Assembly: GCA_900078375.1 (NCBI GenBank)
Contig: FLQS01000003.1
Location: forward strand, 108,415 to 172,414
Reading direction: 5' to 3'
Origin: an uncultured Mycobacterium sp.
GTDB lineage: Bacteria > Actinomycetota > Actinomycetes > Mycobacteriales > Mycobacteriaceae
DNA: 64,000 bases
The notes under the pieces were generated by a model. It made no database searches. It had not been told where the DNA came from and was given only the letters and a program-made list of their open reading frames with translations. Below, piece after piece: positions 49,388 to 60,467 of the stretch. Both the position numbers and the translations under genes were made by a program. Within the stretch, counting starts at the first letter, position 1. Every line of letters starts with the position of its first letter.

Positions 49388-51600
49388 GCCTTGTCCAGGT
49401 AGTCGATGCGGTCACCGCCGGTGAACTGCCCGGCCAGGACCGCCATTCCCGGGTTGTCGGGATCGCGCGCATACATCGACTGAGCCACTTCCCGCGCGTC
49501 CACGATGACGTCGAGATGCTCGGCCAGTGACAGGAAGCGCAACGTGATCGGCCGCCCGGACTGGTTGAGCCCCAACACATCTCCCTCGCGACGCTCCTGC
49601 AGATCCAGATCCGCGAGCGCAAACCCGTCCAGGGTGCCGGCCACCGCGGTCAACCGCTCGCCCGCTTTGGAGCCTTCCGGAAACTTCGTCGCCAGCAGGC
49701 ACAGGCTGGCATGCGAGCCGCGCCCGATACGCCCGCGCAGCTGGTGCAGCTGGCTGATGCCGAACCTGTCGGCGTCCATCACCACCATCACCGTCGCGTT
49801 CGGCACATCCACACCCACCTCGATCACGGTGGTGCAGACCAGGACATCGATGTCCCCGGCGCGGAAGGCGGCCATCACCGCATCTTTCTCATCGGCGGGC
49901 AGCCGGCCGTGCATCAGACCCAGTCGCAGCCCGGCCAGCGGCCCGTGACCCAGACGCTTGAACAGCGTGATGACGGTCTCGGCGGGCGGACCGTCGGATG
50001 CCGCACCGGTCTTGTCGTCCTCGTCGATGCGGGACGCGACGACATACGCCTGCCTGCCCTCGCCGACCTCCTCGATGATCCGTTGCCACGCCCGGGCCAG
50101 CCATTGCGGCTTGTCCTTGATGAAGATCGTGTTGGTGGTGATCGGCTGGCGCCCGCGCGGAAGTTCGCGCATCGTCGAGGTTTCCAGGTCGCCGTACACC
50201 GTCAACGCCACCGTGCGCGGGATCGGCGTCGCCGTCATCACCAGCAGATGCGGTGTCAAACCGTCAGGTGCCTTGGCGCGCAGCCGGTCTCGCTGTTCAA
50301 CACCGAACCGGTGCTGTTCGTCGACGACGACGAAGCCCAATCGCTGGAACTCCACCGACTCCTGCAACAGAGCATGCGTACCGATGACGATGCCCGCCTC
50401 CCCCGAGGCGACTTCGTCGCGCACCTGGCGTTTCTGGGCCGCCGACATCGAGCCGGTCAGCAGCGCCACCCGGGTGGCACCGTCCTCACCGCCGAGCTGG
50501 CCGGCCATCGCCAGCGGCCCGAGAACGCTGCGGATCGACTGCGCGTGTTGGGCGGCAAGGACTTCGGTCGGAGCCAGCAACGCGCACTGGTAGCCGGCGT
50601 CCACCATCTGCAGCATGGCCAGCACCGACACGATCGTCTTGCCGGAGCCGACTTCACCCTGCAGCAACCGGTTCATCGGCTTGGTCGCGCCCAGTTCCGC
50701 GCTGACGACACCGAGCACCTCGCGCTGCCCCGCAGTCAGCTCGAAGGGCAGCCGACCCATCAGCGCGGCGGCCAACCCGTCGTCACGATGCGGCGCGGCC
50801 GGCCCGGATTCGCCGAGTTCACCATGCCGGCGCTGGGCCAGCGCCCACTGCATGCCGACGGCTTCGTCGAACCTCAGCCGCTCACGGGCAGCCTCCCGCT
50901 CGGGTTCCCGCTCGGCGATGTGTATGTCGCGCAGCGCGGTGCCCTCGGGGATCAGACCACGTTGATCCACAACAGCTTTCGGTAGCGGATCGGCGATCGG
51001 GTCGAGCACGGCCAGCACCTGCTGCACACAGGCGTAGATATCCCAGCTCTGCAGCTTCGAGCTGGCCGGGTAGATCGGGAAGAAGTCGCGTTCGAACGCC
51101 GACATCGCCAGCTCACCACTCGGTGATGTCGAGGTGTCGGCGATCGTCTTCAGCGACTTGCTGCCGAACACCCGCCCCTTGGGCGACTCCAGAACCAGGA
51201 AATCCGGATGGGTCAACTGCATGTTGCTCTTGAAGAAGCCGACCTCGCCGGACAGCATGAGCCGGACACCTTCCACCAACTCCTTTTTCAGGTACTTGGC
51301 GTTGAAGAACGTGGCGGTGACCTTGCGTCTGCCCTTGCCCAGCGTGATCACCAGGTATTCGCGCTTGGGCTGACGGTTGGTCCACCGGACGTCGGCCTTC
51401 TCGATTTCGCCGACCAGGGTGATGTGCTCACCCTCCTCCGGCGGCACCTCATCCTCGCCCCACACCGACATCCCGTGGATGTACTTGCGGGGGTAGTGCC
51501 GCAGCAGGTCGTCGACGGTGCGGATGCCGAACACGTCGTCGAGCAGACCGGCGGCCTTGCCGCCCAGGATGCCGTCGAGCCGGTCGCTGAGGCCGACCAC
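49384..51600 (-). CDS. recG: ATP-dependent DNA helicase RecG
   Basis: 738 aa, normal length. Reverses stalled replication forks and processes Holliday junctions. The wedge/OB domain occupies about 50-160; helicase motifs are LLQGEVGSGKTIVSVLA (I), LLAPTEVLAAQH (Ia), VVDEQHRFGVEQR (II), VMTATPIPRT (III), VEVGVDVPNATVMVV (V) and QLRGRIGRGSHAS (VI). The start is GTG 51600, two bases after the DAK2 gene. The HNH gene is coupled downstream. Confidence 0.97.
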   Translation of the reverse strand: MVGLSDRLDGILGGKAAGLLDDVFGIRTVDDLLRHYPRKYIHGMSVWGEDEVPPEEGEHITLVGEIEKADVRWTNRQPKREYLVITLGKGRRKVTATFFNAKYLKKELVEGVRLMLSGEVGFFKSNMQLTHPDFLVLESPKGRVFGSKSLKTIADTSTSPSGELAMSAFERDFFPIYPASSKLQSWDIYACVQQVLAVLDPIADPLPKAVVDQRGLIPEGTALRDIHIAEREPEREAARERLRFDEAVGMQWALAQRRHGELGESGPAAPHRDDGLAAALMGRLPFELTAGQREVLGVVSAELGATKPMNRLLQGEVGSGKTIVSVLAMLQMVDAGYQCALLAPTEVLAAQHAQSIRSVLGPLAMAGQLGGEDGATRVALLTGSMSAAQKRQVRDEVASGEAGIVIGTHALLQESVEFQRLGFVVVDEQHRFGVEQRDRLRAKAPDGLTPHLLVMTATPIPRTVALTVYGDLETSTMRELPRGRQPITTNTIFIKDKPQWLARAWQRIIEEVGEGRQAYVVASRIDEDDKTGAASDGPPAETVITLFKRLGHGPLAGLRLGLMHGRLPADEKDAVMAAFRAGDIDVLVCTTVIEVGVDVPNATVMVVMDADRFGISQLHQLRGRIGRGSHASLCLLATKFPEGSKAGERLTAVAGTLDGFALADLDLQERREGDVLGLNQSGRPITLRFLSLAEHLDVIVDAREVAQSMYARDPDNPGMAVLAGQFTGGDRIDYLDKA

Positions 51601-51602
51601 GA

Positions 51603-53267
51603 TTACTCCACCCCGATCAGCAGTGCGTCGCCGCGGTGGCCGGTGGAATAGGTGGCGAATTCGATACCGGGATGACGGCGGTGGATGTGATCGGCCAGTG
51701 CGGCGGCGACCGCGGGATCGGTGCCGTCACCGATCAGCACGGTCACCAACTCACCGCCGGCGACCAGCAGCAAGTCGATCAACCCGGTGGCCGCGCCGGT
51801 CACATCGTCGGCGACCACCAGCACCTCGTCGCCGGCGATGCCAAGACCGTCGCCCGGTTTGCAGGTGCCGGCCCACGTCAGCGCCTGCTCGGTGGCGGTG
51901 CGCACCGAACCGTGCCGGGCCGCGGCCGCCGCCCTGGCCATCGAGAAGCCGTCGTCGACGGCGTGCCGGCCCGGGTCGTGGACGGCGAGTGCGGCCAGCC
52001 CCTGCACCATCGATCCGGTCGGCAACGCGACAACGTCAATGCCCCACCCGATTCCGGCCGTGCAGCCGGAGACCAGCTCCTCGGCCGCCACATAACCGTT
52101 GGGCAGCACCAACACCTGGGCGGCCCCGGTGTCGACGAGCGCGCGCAGGAGTTCGCGGGCGGTGATGCCGTTGGCCGGGTCAGCCAGCCCGGCATCCGGA
52201 CGCAGCACGCAGGCGCCTTCGTGGTCGAAAAGCTCTGCGGCGCCGTCGCCGTCGACGACGGCCAGCACCGCGCGTTCGCGACTCCAGCTGCCCGGCGAGA
52301 CCCGGGCCGGGCCGGCGCTCAACACCGAGATCTGAATGTGGCTCACCGCGCCGGCAGCCAGCCCGGCTTCCACCGCGGCGCCGGCGTCGTCGGTGTGGAC
52401 GTGGACCGAGTGGCGATCCGCATCCGCGGAAGCGGCGATCGCCACCGAATCACCGAGCTGCTCCAACCGGTCGCGCAGCGAATCGAGCGCGGCAGCGCCA
52501 CAGTCGGCGAGCAGATACATCACCTCGAACTGCGGTGGACATTGGAACTGGGTGCGGTGGCCAACATGCTCCAGGCGAGGCGGCCCCGGCTCGTAGACAT
52601 CCCGATGGGGCGCATGCCCGGTGACAGTGGCGGTCAGCGCATCGATGAGGACCAGGAATCCGCGCCCGCCGGCGTCGACCACACCCGCCTCGGCCAGCGC
52701 GTCGAGCTGATCTGGTGTGCGATCCAGGGCGGCGACTCCCGCCTCGCCGCCCGCGGCCAGCGCCTCGGCCAGTCCCTCGCCATCGGCGGCGCAGTGCTGG
52801 ATCGCTTCGGCGACGGCCTGCAGTACCGACACGATGGTTCCGGCCACCAGCTGGCCGCCCATCGAGGACACCACCAGCCCGACGGCATGCCGCAGCGCAG
52901 CCCCGAGCAGAACCGCGTCGATATCGGCCAGCGAGCCGTCGGTGTCGTCGGCCGCTGACGCTGTCACGTCGGCCAGGCCACGCAGGATCTGCGACAGGAT
53001 CACGCCGGAGTTTCCGCGGGCGCCGTGCAGCGCACCTTCGGACAGGGCGGCGGCCATCAGGCTGACGTCACCGGACCCCTCTGCCGATTTCGCCGCGTCC
53101 AGCGCTGCGCGCATGGTGAAGAGCAGGTTCGTGCCGGTGTCGGCGTCGGCCACCGGGAAGACATTGAGCCGGTTGATCTCGTCGGTGTGGGTGATCAGGT
53201 CGCCGACGGCGGTGTGAGCCCAATCGCGCAGGGCCGTTGCGTCCAGCCGCCGGTCCGGCATCGGCAC
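51603..53267 (-). CDS. DAK2/FakA-like kinase-domain protein
   Basis: 554 aa. The N-terminal DhaL/DAK2 domain (1-200) has NVFPVADADTGTNLLFT, which binds the Mg-ADP of FakA- and DhaK-type kinases, and ALHGARGNSGVILSQIL. The C-terminal region is the FakA-type fold (YLLADCGAAALDSLRDRLEQ, LPNGYVAAEELVSGC). FakA phosphorylates fatty acids bound by FakB; no FakB is adjacent. From memory M. tuberculosis carries this as two adjacent ORFs, Rv2975c and Rv2974c, whose combined length is similar, so here the gene appears intact. Confidence 0.88.
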   Translation of the reverse strand: MPMPDRRLDATALRDWAHTAVGDLITHTDEINRLNVFPVADADTGTNLLFTMRAALDAAKSAEGSGDVSLMAAALSEGALHGARGNSGVILSQILRGLADVTASAADDTDGSLADIDAVLLGAALRHAVGLVVSSMGGQLVAGTIVSVLQAVAEAIQHCAADGEGLAEALAAGGEAGVAALDRTPDQLDALAEAGVVDAGGRGFLVLIDALTATVTGHAPHRDVYEPGPPRLEHVGHRTQFQCPPQFEVMYLLADCGAAALDSLRDRLEQLGDSVAIAASADADRHSVHVHTDDAGAAVEAGLAAGAVSHIQISVLSAGPARVSPGSWSRERAVLAVVDGDGAAELFDHEGACVLRPDAGLADPANGITARELLRALVDTGAAQVLVLPNGYVAAEELVSGCTAGIGWGIDVVALPTGSMVQGLAALAVHDPGRHAVDDGFSMARAAAAARHGSVRTATEQALTWAGTCKPGDGLGIAGDEVLVVADDVTGAATGLIDLLLVAGGELVTVLIGDGTDPAVAAALADHIHRRHPGIEFATYSTGHRGDALLIGVE

Positions 53268-53424
53268 CTCCTCGCGATCCCTGACACACCACGGCTCCGT
53301 CGCGCCAGCCTATCCAGTTCACCCGACAGTTCGACGTCGGCGGCAGTCGCGACCGTACGACGGTGCGATCACCGCAGGTCAGAGACGCTTGCAGGTCGTG
53401 ATGGAGTGAAGGGGGCGGAGCATT

Positions 53425-53454
53425 TTGGCGTTCGGATCACCGGACGGCTATCCT
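53425..53454 (+). promoter_or_regulatory. Probable housekeeping promoter of rpmB
   Basis: TTGGCG (53425-53430) and TATCCT (53449-53454), 18 bases apart, resemble SigA -35 and -10 elements and lie about 70 bases before the rpmB start. This is the only plausible promoter seen in the 255-base gap between the DAK2 gene and rpmB. Confidence 0.5.
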
Positions 53455-53522
53455 AGTCAGGTTGTCGGGTCACCCGTTTCGGTCGTTGGCCCCCAGGAAC
53501 ACGTTCGATAGAGGAGTTCTAC

Positions 53523-53717
53523 ATGGCTGCCGTGTGCGACGTCTGCGGAAAGGGCCCCGGCTTCGGCAAGTCGGTGTCGCATTCCCATCGCCGGACCAGC
53601 CGTCGCTGGAACCCGAACATCCAGACCGTGCACGCCGTGACCCGTCCCGGCGGCAACAAGCAGCGCGTCAACGTCTGCACGTCCTGCCTGAAGGCAGGCA
53701 AGGTCTCCCGCGGCTGA
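53523..53717 (+). CDS. rpmB: 50S ribosomal protein L28, zinc-binding form
   Basis: 64 aa. Large-subunit protein. Cysteine pairs CDVCGKG (C5, C8) and VCTSC (C52, C55) mark the zinc-bearing 'C+' form; mycobacteria also keep a C- paralogue elsewhere that is expressed under zinc limitation. The middle [17 protein letters not shown] is the conserved rRNA-binding part. ATG 53523 has GAGGAG upstream. Confidence 0.97.
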   Translation: MAAVCDVCGKGPGFGKSVSHSHRRTSRRWNPNIQTVHAVTRPGGNKQRVNVCTSCLKAGKVSRG

Positions 53718-53723
53718 TCGCCC

Positions 53724-53788
53724 TGCGCCCAAACCGACGTTTGGGCGGAGAAGTTCGAGTAGATCCCTGCAGAACGTCGATCTCGGCG
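53724..53788. repeat. 65-bp dispersed intergenic repeat, copy 2
   Basis: This copy matches 31598-31662 at 54 of 65 positions. It starts with a perfect 9-bp hairpin (CGCCCAAAC, loop CGAC, GTTTGGGCG) and lies exactly between the converging rpmB and ung genes, where it may also act as a terminator. Confidence 0.75.
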
Positions 53789-53792
53789 TGGG

Positions 53793-54476
53793 TTAGGGCA
53801 GCCGCCAGTCGATCGGCTCGGCACCCATCCCGGTCAACAGTTCGTTGGCGCGGCTGAACGGCCGTGAGCCGAAGAATCCCCGTGACGCCGACAGCGGCGA
53901 CGGATGCGCTGACTCGATACACCGTGTGCCGCCCAGCATCGGCTTCAGAGTCGACGCGTCGCGCCCCCACAGGATCGCCACCATCGGCTGATCGCGGGCG
54001 ACCAGTGCGCGAATGGCACATTCCGTGACCGCCTCCCAGCCCTTGCCCCGGTGCGACGCCGGTGTGCCCGGCGCGACGGTCAGCACTCTGTTCAGCAGCA
54101 TGACGCCGCGTTGCGACCACGGTGTGAGGTCACCGCTGGACGGCTCCGGGTAGTCGAGATCGGCGGCGTATTCGCTGAAGATGTTGGACAGGCTGCGCGG
54201 CAACGGCCGCACGTCGGGGGCGACCGAGAAACTCAGGCCCACCGCGTGGCCCGGCGTCGGGTACGGATCCTGGCCGACGATCAGCACCCGCACCTCGGCG
54301 AACGGGAAGGTGAAGGCGCGCAGCACGTTCGGTCCGGCGGGCAGATAGCGTCGGCCGGCGGCGATCTCAGCCCGCAGGAACTGACCCATCTGCGAGACCT
54401 GATCGCTGACCGGGGCCAGTGCCTGCGCCCAACCCTCGTCGACGAGGTCGGTCAGCGGCCGGGCGGTGGAAGTCAC
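53793..54476 (-). CDS. ung: Uracil-DNA glycosylase
   Basis: 227 aa from GTG 54476 ([12 protein letters not shown]), the length of the M. tuberculosis enzyme; the open extension upstream is Arg/Gly-rich and not homologous. Removes uracil from DNA. The water-activating loop [14 protein letters not shown] and the minor-groove loop [13 protein letters not shown] are intact. It begins 23 bases after thiL ends and converges on rpmB across the dispersed repeat. Confidence 0.96.
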   Translation of the reverse strand: MTSTARPLTDLVDEGWAQALAPVSDQVSQMGQFLRAEIAAGRRYLPAGPNVLRAFTFPFAEVRVLIVGQDPYPTPGHAVGLSFSVAPDVRPLPRSLSNIFSEYAADLDYPEPSSGDLTPWSQRGVMLLNRVLTVAPGTPASHRGKGWEAVTECAIRALVARDQPMVAILWGRDASTLKPMLGGTRCIESAHPSPLSASRGFFGSRPFSRANELLTGMGAEPIDWRLP

Positions 54477-54499
54477 GGACGTCAACCTAACTCCTGAGC

Positions 54500-55456
54500 T
54501 CAGTCGAAGGACTGCCAACCCGCCGACCCGGTCCAGGGCCGCCCGTCCACCCGAACCTCGGGCGGACCGGCGGCCACCGTGCCGATCACCCGCCAACCCG
54601 CTGGCACTGCACCGGGAAAGCATGCAACGAGCGCGTGATCTTCACCACCGGCGAGCACCAGCGGCAACGGCTCGACGCCGGTCGCCGCGGCCGCCGCGGC
54701 GACGGCGTCCACGTCGGGCTGCAGCGCACCGGCGGCGAGATCGATAGTCACACCAGACCCTTCGGCGATATGCCCGAGGTCGGCGAGTAGCCCGTCGGAG
54801 ACGTCGGTCATGGCCTGCGCGCCTGCCTCCGCGGCCGCGATCCCCTGCCCGTAGGGTGGGCGCGGTACCAGATGCCACCGGCGCAGTTCGTCGAACCCGT
54901 TGATCCCCTTGTGCCACAGCAGATATCCGGCTGCCGAGCGGCCAAGCTCGCCAGCGACGGCAACCACCGATCCGGCCCGCGCGCCGCTGCGCAGCACCGG
55001 GGGGCGTCCACCGAGATCACCCAGCGCGGTCACCGACACCACCCACTGCGGGCTGGCTACCAGATCGCCGCCGACGATCCCGGCGCCCAATCCCCCGACC
55101 TCCTGCCACATTCCGTCGGCCAGCTCCTGCACCCGTGACACGGCGGTGTCCGGCGGCGCACCGAACCCGACGACGAATGCGGTGCACCGCGCGCCCATCG
55201 ACTCGATGTCGGCAGCGTTCTGCGCGATGGCCTTTCGGCCGACGTCATGGGGTGCCGACCAGTCCAGCCGAAAGTGCCGCCCTTCCACCAACATGTCGGT
55301 GGTGACGACGATCCGCCCGTCGGGCGTGCTCACCACGGCCGCATCGTCCCCAGGCCCCACACTCACCCCGGCGGGCTGACGTCGACCCGATACCAGCCGG
55401 TCGATCATCGGGAACTCGCCCAGCTCGTGCAAGGTGGGTTCACAGGAGTCAGCCAC
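54500..55456 (-). CDS. thiL: Thiamine-monophosphate kinase
   Basis: 318 aa from GTG 55456, chosen for the strong GGAGGGGAGG four bases upstream; GTG 55480 would add eight residues. Final step to thiamine diphosphate. Motifs are [10 protein letters not shown] (Mg-ATP), [39 protein letters not shown] and [16 protein letters not shown]. The family is a two-domain dimer like PurM. It precedes ung, as in M. tuberculosis (Rv2977c). Confidence 0.94.
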   Translation of the reverse strand: MADSCEPTLHELGEFPMIDRLVSGRRQPAGVSVGPGDDAAVVSTPDGRIVVTTDMLVEGRHFRLDWSAPHDVGRKAIAQNAADIESMGARCTAFVVGFGAPPDTAVSRVQELADGMWQEVGGLGAGIVGGDLVASPQWVVSVTALGDLGGRPPVLRSGARAGSVVAVAGELGRSAAGYLLWHKGINGFDELRRWHLVPRPPYGQGIAAAEAGAQAMTDVSDGLLADLGHIAEGSGVTIDLAAGALQPDVDAVAAAAAATGVEPLPLVLAGGEDHALVACFPGAVPAGWRVIGTVAAGPPEVRVDGRPWTGSAGWQSFD

Positions 55457-55583
55457 GGCGCCTCCCCTCCTGTCGCACACGCTGATCGGTGCGGCAACCT
55501 GCGGTACGTTTTCCCTGCCGGCCTCGGACTCGTCAGTCTAGGGTGGCGCCGCACACGCGAACATCGAGACGAGGAGGCGACGG

Positions 55584-55820
55584 GTGGTGGAGGCCTACAT
55601 GCTGATCCAGACCGAGGTCGGCCGCGCCGAGGTCGTCGCCAAGCAAGTGGCCGCGCTTCCGGGTGTGCTGACGTCGGAATACGTGACCGGACCGTACGAC
55701 GTGGTGGTGCGGATCGGCTCCGCCAGCGAACACGACCTCACCGCCACTATCGTGCCCAGCATTCAGCAGATCACCGGGATCACCCGAACCCTGACCTGCC
55801 CCATCGCCGATGCCGACTGA
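55584..55820 (+). CDS. Stand-alone Lrp/AsnC ligand-binding (RAM) domain protein
   Basis: 78 aa from GTG 55584, with GAGGAGG upstream. It consists only of the alpha/beta RAM domain of Lrp-type regulators (VEAYMLIQTEVGRAEVVAKQ, GPYDVVVRIG, GITRTLTCPIAD) without the DNA-binding half. Such single-domain proteins oligomerise and bind amino acids; their role is unknown. It overlaps the DUF3515 gene by 11 bases. Confidence 0.85.
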   Translation: MVEAYMLIQTEVGRAEVVAKQVAALPGVLTSEYVTGPYDVVVRIGSASEHDLTATIVPSIQQITGITRTLTCPIADAD

Positions 55821-56370
55821 GCCTGCCGCCACCGAAGAAAGCACGCCGGACGGTCCGCCCCGCGCCCTGCTGATCGCGGGTGTGGTGGTGGGAGTCGTCT
55901 CGATCGGCGCCATCCTCGGTATCGCCGCCACCCGCCAGGCCCCGGTCCAACCGGTGATCATCGCCTCCGTGCCGGCGCCCAAAGCCGATTCCTCGACGTG
56001 TAAATCCCTGCTCGACGCGCTGCCCGCCAGCCTCGGTGAATTCCACCGGGTGGCCGCCGCAGACCCGGTGCCGCAGGGAGCGGCGGCGTGGCGCGGCGCG
56101 GCCGACAACTTCCCGGTCATCATGCGGTGCGGGATCGACCGGCCGGCCGAGTTCGTGGTCGGCTCACCCATCCAGATGGTCAACGCGGTGCAATGGTTCC
56201 GGCTCGACGATCCCGACGTCGACCGCAGCACCTGGGTCACCGTGGATCGTCCGGTCTACGTGGCGCTCACCCTGCCGACGCAGTCGGGGCCAACGCCCAT
56301 CCAGACGTTGTCGGATCTGATCGCCCGCACCATGCCTGCTGTTCCGATAGATCCGAACCCGGCGCGCTGA
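55810..56370 (+). CDS. DUF3515 membrane-anchored protein (Rv2980-like)
   Basis: 186 aa. One transmembrane segment (about 18-40, ALLIAGVVVGVVSIGAILGI) followed by an extracytoplasmic domain with SSTCKSLLDALP, VIMRCGIDRPAEF and VQWFRLDDPD. The two cysteines may pair. M. tuberculosis Rv2980 is in the same place. Function unknown. It ends head-on against ddl, two bases away. Confidence 0.85.
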   Translation: MPTEPAATEESTPDGPPRALLIAGVVVGVVSIGAILGIAATRQAPVQPVIIASVPAPKADSSTCKSLLDALPASLGEFHRVAAADPVPQGAAAWRGAADNFPVIMRCGIDRPAEFVVGSPIQMVNAVQWFRLDDPDVDRSTWVTVDRPVYVALTLPTQSGPTPIQTLSDLIARTMPAVPIDPNPAR

Positions 56371-56371
56371 G

Positions 56372-57496
56372 TCAGCGCAGACCGGTGCCGCGGGCCAGCG
56401 CGGTCTCGACCATGGTGCTCACCAGCGTCGGATAGTCGATGCCGCTGGCGGCCCACATCCTGGGGTACATCGAGATCGTCGTGAAGCCGGGCATCGTGTT
56501 GATTTCGTTGACCACCGGACCGTCGTCGGTGAGGAAGAAGTCCACCCGCGCCAGACCCTGGCAGTCCAGCGCCTTGAAGGTCTGAATTGCCAAGCGCTGC
56601 AATTCTTCTGCCACATCGTCGTCGACCTTGGCGGGCACGTCGAGTTCGGCGCCGTCGTCGAGATATTTGGTGGCGAAGTCGTAGAAGCCGTCCTCGCGGC
56701 CCAGCACTCCGGCAACCCGGATCTCGCCGATGGCGCTGGCTCGCACTGAGCCGTCCGGGAATTCGAGCACTCCGCATTCGAGCTCACGGCCTTCGATCGC
56801 GGCCTCGATGATCACCTTCGGATCGTGACGGCGGGCATCGGCGATCGCCGCAGGAAGCTCGTCGGCGTTGTTGACCCGGCTCACCCCGATAGACGACCCG
56901 CCACGCGCCGGTTTGACGAACATCGGAAAGCCCAGCCGCTCAATGTCGTCCAGCGACGGCGCGTTCTGCTGTGCGCGCAGCACAACGTGATCGCCGATCG
57001 GCAACCCGGCGGCAGCGAGCAGTTTCTTGGTGAATTCCTTGTCCATGCCCGCGGCACTGGCGAACACTCCGGCACCCACATAGGGGATGCCCGCCAACTC
57101 CAGCAGGCCCTGGATGGTGCCGTCCTCGCCGTAGGGGCCGTGCAGGATCGGGAAGACCACGTCGACCGACGTCAGCATCTGACCGGGAGTCTGGCCCAGC
57201 GACACCAGCTCGCCGCGGCGCAGTGGATCGGCTGCCAACGCCAGCGCGGTGCCCGACTCGCCGGTGACCTCCGGCAGTTGCCGGTCGGTGATGGCCAGAG
57301 TTTCGGGGCTGCCGTCGGTCAGCACCCACGAGCCCTGCGGGGTGATGCCGACGGCGACGACCTCGAAGCGCTCCTGGTCGAGATTGCGCAGGATGCTGCC
57401 CGCCGACACACAGGAAATAGCGTGTTCGGAGCTGCGGCCCCCGTAGATGACAGCGACACGGATCCGAGGCCGGTCAGAGGGCAGGCGGGAAGTCAC
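56372..57496 (-). CDS. ddl: D-alanine-D-alanine ligase
   Basis: 374 aa, ATP-grasp enzyme making the D-Ala-D-Ala dipeptide for peptidoglycan; the target of D-cycloserine. Visible are the N-terminal [55 protein letters not shown], the serine-containing loop, and the Mg-binding [20 protein letters not shown]. The start is GTG 57496. Upstream lies the PLP enzyme gene. Confidence 0.96.
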   Translation of the reverse strand: MTSRLPSDRPRIRVAVIYGGRSSEHAISCVSAGSILRNLDQERFEVVAVGITPQGSWVLTDGSPETLAITDRQLPEVTGESGTALALAADPLRRGELVSLGQTPGQMLTSVDVVFPILHGPYGEDGTIQGLLELAGIPYVGAGVFASAAGMDKEFTKKLLAAAGLPIGDHVVLRAQQNAPSLDDIERLGFPMFVKPARGGSSIGVSRVNNADELPAAIADARRHDPKVIIEAAIEGRELECGVLEFPDGSVRASAIGEIRVAGVLGREDGFYDFATKYLDDGAELDVPAKVDDDVAEELQRLAIQTFKALDCQGLARVDFFLTDDGPVVNEINTMPGFTTISMYPRMWAASGIDYPTLVSTMVETALARGTGLR

Positions 57497-57556
57497 AACC
57501 TAGAGAGGCTACAGCCCGGGTGTTATCGGCACGATCCGGCGCCGTGAACAGGCATT

Positions 57557-58663
57557 TCAGGCATCCAGGGCGGCCAGGACGTCGGCGACCAGATCGTCGG
57601 TGTCCTCGATACCTGCCGAGATCCGGGCAAAACCCTCCGGCACCGGATCGCCCCAGCGGGCGCGACGGTCCACCGAGGTGTGGATACCGCCGAAACTGGT
57701 CGAGGCGACCAGCAGCTCACTGTGTCGCACCAGAGCGTGCACCGCGGCCGCGTCGGCGAGTTCGAGGGACACGAGTCCACCGAAGCGGCGCATTTGGGCG
57801 ACGGCTGCCGGATAGGACGGGTCGCCGGGCAATCCCGGGTAGCGCACCGACCGGACTCCCGGGTGGCCCGCCACGGCGGTCGCCAGCGCCAGCGCGTTCT
57901 GGCACTGCCGCTCGAAGCGCAGTCCGACGCTGCCGAGGCTGCGCAACACCAGCCACGCTTCGAACGAACCAAGGATCGCGCCGGCGAGCAACCGCTCACG
58001 CTCCAGCGCCGCCATCAGTTCTGGGTGGCTGCCCGCGGCGTAGCCCGCCAGCAAGTCACTGTGACCGGACAACGCCTTGGTGGCACTGGCCACCACGAGA
58101 TCGGCGCCCAGCGACAGGGGTTGCTGCCCCAGGGGGGTTGCGGTGGTGTTGTCGACGAGCAGCCGCGCCCCGCGCGAGTGGCAGATCTGCGCCAGCCGGT
58201 GCAGATCCACCACGTCCAGCGCCGGGTTCGTCGGAGTCTCGGCCAGCACCACGTCGGCATCCTCGGCGGCCTGGTAGATCTGTTCGGTCGTCACCCCGCG
58301 AACCGTAATACCAAGCGGAACAAGGCTTTCGGTGGCATAGCGGCGGACCTGGTAGTAGCCGTCGGCCGGAACAACCAGCACCGAACCGGGTTTGGCCGTC
58401 ACCCGCAACGCCGCGGTGATGGCCGCCATCCCCGACCCAAAGGTCAGTGCGGCGGTGGCGCCTTCCAGCTGGGCCAGCGCCGACTCGAGCTGACTCCAGG
58501 TCGGATTGGAGCCGCGGCCATAGGTGTTGGCTTCGCCGTCCTCTTCGTCGGAGAGATGGAACGCCGATGCCAGCACCGGGCCCGGCCCGACCGGCTCACC
58601 CGGAATCGGCTGGGAACTCACCGCTTTGACAGCGCGAGTGGAATCTCCGTAACGATCGCTCAT
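57557..58663 (-). CDS. PLP-dependent trans-sulfuration-type enzyme (cystathionine gamma-lyase-like)
   Basis: 368 aa from ATG 58663; the longer open frame upstream overlaps gpsA out of frame and was rejected. A Cys/Met-metabolism PLP enzyme: YGRGSNPTWSQLESALAQLE, FGSGMAAITAAL, LAETPTNPALDVVD, VDNTTATPLGQ and the PLP lysine in VASATKALSGHSDLLAG. It is somewhat shorter than classic MetB/MetC, and the exact reaction (gamma-lyase, gamma-synthase or other) cannot be fixed. It follows gpsA by seven bases, so the two are probably co-transcribed. Confidence 0.88.
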   Translation of the reverse strand: MSDRYGDSTRAVKAVSSQPIPGEPVGPGPVLASAFHLSDEEDGEANTYGRGSNPTWSQLESALAQLEGATAALTFGSGMAAITAALRVTAKPGSVLVVPADGYYQVRRYATESLVPLGITVRGVTTEQIYQAAEDADVVLAETPTNPALDVVDLHRLAQICHSRGARLLVDNTTATPLGQQPLSLGADLVVASATKALSGHSDLLAGYAAGSHPELMAALERERLLAGAILGSFEAWLVLRSLGSVGLRFERQCQNALALATAVAGHPGVRSVRYPGLPGDPSYPAAVAQMRRFGGLVSLELADAAAVHALVRHSELLVASTSFGGIHTSVDRRARWGDPVPEGFARISAGIEDTDDLVADVLAALDA

Positions 58664-58670
58664 CTTCGGG

Positions 58671-59687
58671 TCACTCCGGCTTGATGCTGCGGCCCAGCAG
58701 CAGTGCCACCGCTTGGTCGACCGACAAACCCTTGTGGCACACCCGGTGGACCGCATCGGTGAGCGGCATCTCGACGTCATAGCTGGATGCCAGGGCCAGG
58801 ATCGATTCGCATGAGGCGACACCTTCGGCGACGTGGCCGCCGGCGGCCAGCTGCGCGGCCTCCATGGTCCCGCCGCGGCCGAGTCGTTCCCCGAAGCTGC
58901 GATTGCGCGAATGGCTCGACGTGCAGGTGGCGACCAGATCGCCCACCCCGGCGAGACCGGCCAGCGTCGCCGGCTTGGCGCCCACCGCGATGCCCAACCG
59001 CATGATCTCGGCCAGGCCGCGGGTGATGATCGCGGCTGCGGTGTTCTCCCCCAGCCCCACTCCCGCAGCCATGCCGCAGGCCAGCGCGATGACGTTCTTG
59101 CAGGCCCCACCGATCTCGGTGCCGATCACGTCGGCGTTGGTGTACGGCCGGAAGTAGCCGGTGCTCAGCGCGCGCTGCAGGGCTACCGCGCGACCGGAGT
59201 CGGTGCAGGCCACCACCGTTGCGGCGGGTTGTTCGTCGGCGATCTCGTCGGCCAGGTTGGGACCGGAGACGACCGCCACCTGGCTGGGGTCGACGCCGGT
59301 GACCTGCACGATCACCTGGCTCATTCGCATCAGGCTGCCCAACTCGATGCCTTTGGCGAGGCTGACCAGCGTGGCGCCGTCGGTGATCAGACCACGCCAT
59401 CCTTCGAGGTTGGCGCGCAAGGTCTGGGAGGGGACGGCCAGCAGCACGGTGGTCACTCCGTCGAGTGCCTCGGCCGCATCGGTGGTGGCGCGGATCGCGC
59501 CCGGCAGCGTGATACCCGGTAGATATGGCGTGTTGGTGTGTGTGGCGTTGATCTCATCAGCCACCTCGGCGCGGCGCGCCCACAACCGGACCTCGGAACC
59601 GGCCTCAGCCAGCACCTTGGCCAGGGCGGTTCCCCAGGCGCCGGCGCCCATCACCGCCGCAGTGCCCACCGTGCTGGTCATGGTCAT
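58671..59687 (-). CDS. gpsA: NAD(P)-dependent glycerol-3-phosphate dehydrogenase
   Basis: 338 aa. Makes sn-glycerol 3-phosphate for phospholipids. The Rossmann motif is [17 protein letters not shown]; the catalytic lysine is in [15 protein letters not shown], with [13 protein letters not shown] downstream. M. tuberculosis names it gpdA2 (Rv2982c). ATG 59687 or 59681 can start translation. It is divergent from cofC. Confidence 0.95.
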   Translation of the reverse strand: MTMTSTVGTAAVMGAGAWGTALAKVLAEAGSEVRLWARRAEVADEINATHTNTPYLPGITLPGAIRATTDAAEALDGVTTVLLAVPSQTLRANLEGWRGLITDGATLVSLAKGIELGSLMRMSQVIVQVTGVDPSQVAVVSGPNLADEIADEQPAATVVACTDSGRAVALQRALSTGYFRPYTNADVIGTEIGGACKNVIALACGMAAGVGLGENTAAAIITRGLAEIMRLGIAVGAKPATLAGLAGVGDLVATCTSSHSRNRSFGERLGRGGTMEAAQLAAGGHVAEGVASCESILALASSYDVEMPLTDAVHRVCHKGLSVDQAVALLLGRSIKPE

Positions 59688-59695
59688 TAACGTAA

Positions 59696-60400
<705 letters not shown>

Positions 60401-60467
60401 CGGTTAATAACGCCTGAACGGCTTTCGACTTTCGACTGCCGAGGTCCAAGCACCCTCTCGATGGGGG

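Noticed and set aside
58664..59110. N-terminal extension of the PLP enzyme overlapping gpsA
   Set aside because: It is the gpsA gene read in another frame; the enzyme's conserved start is ATG 58663.
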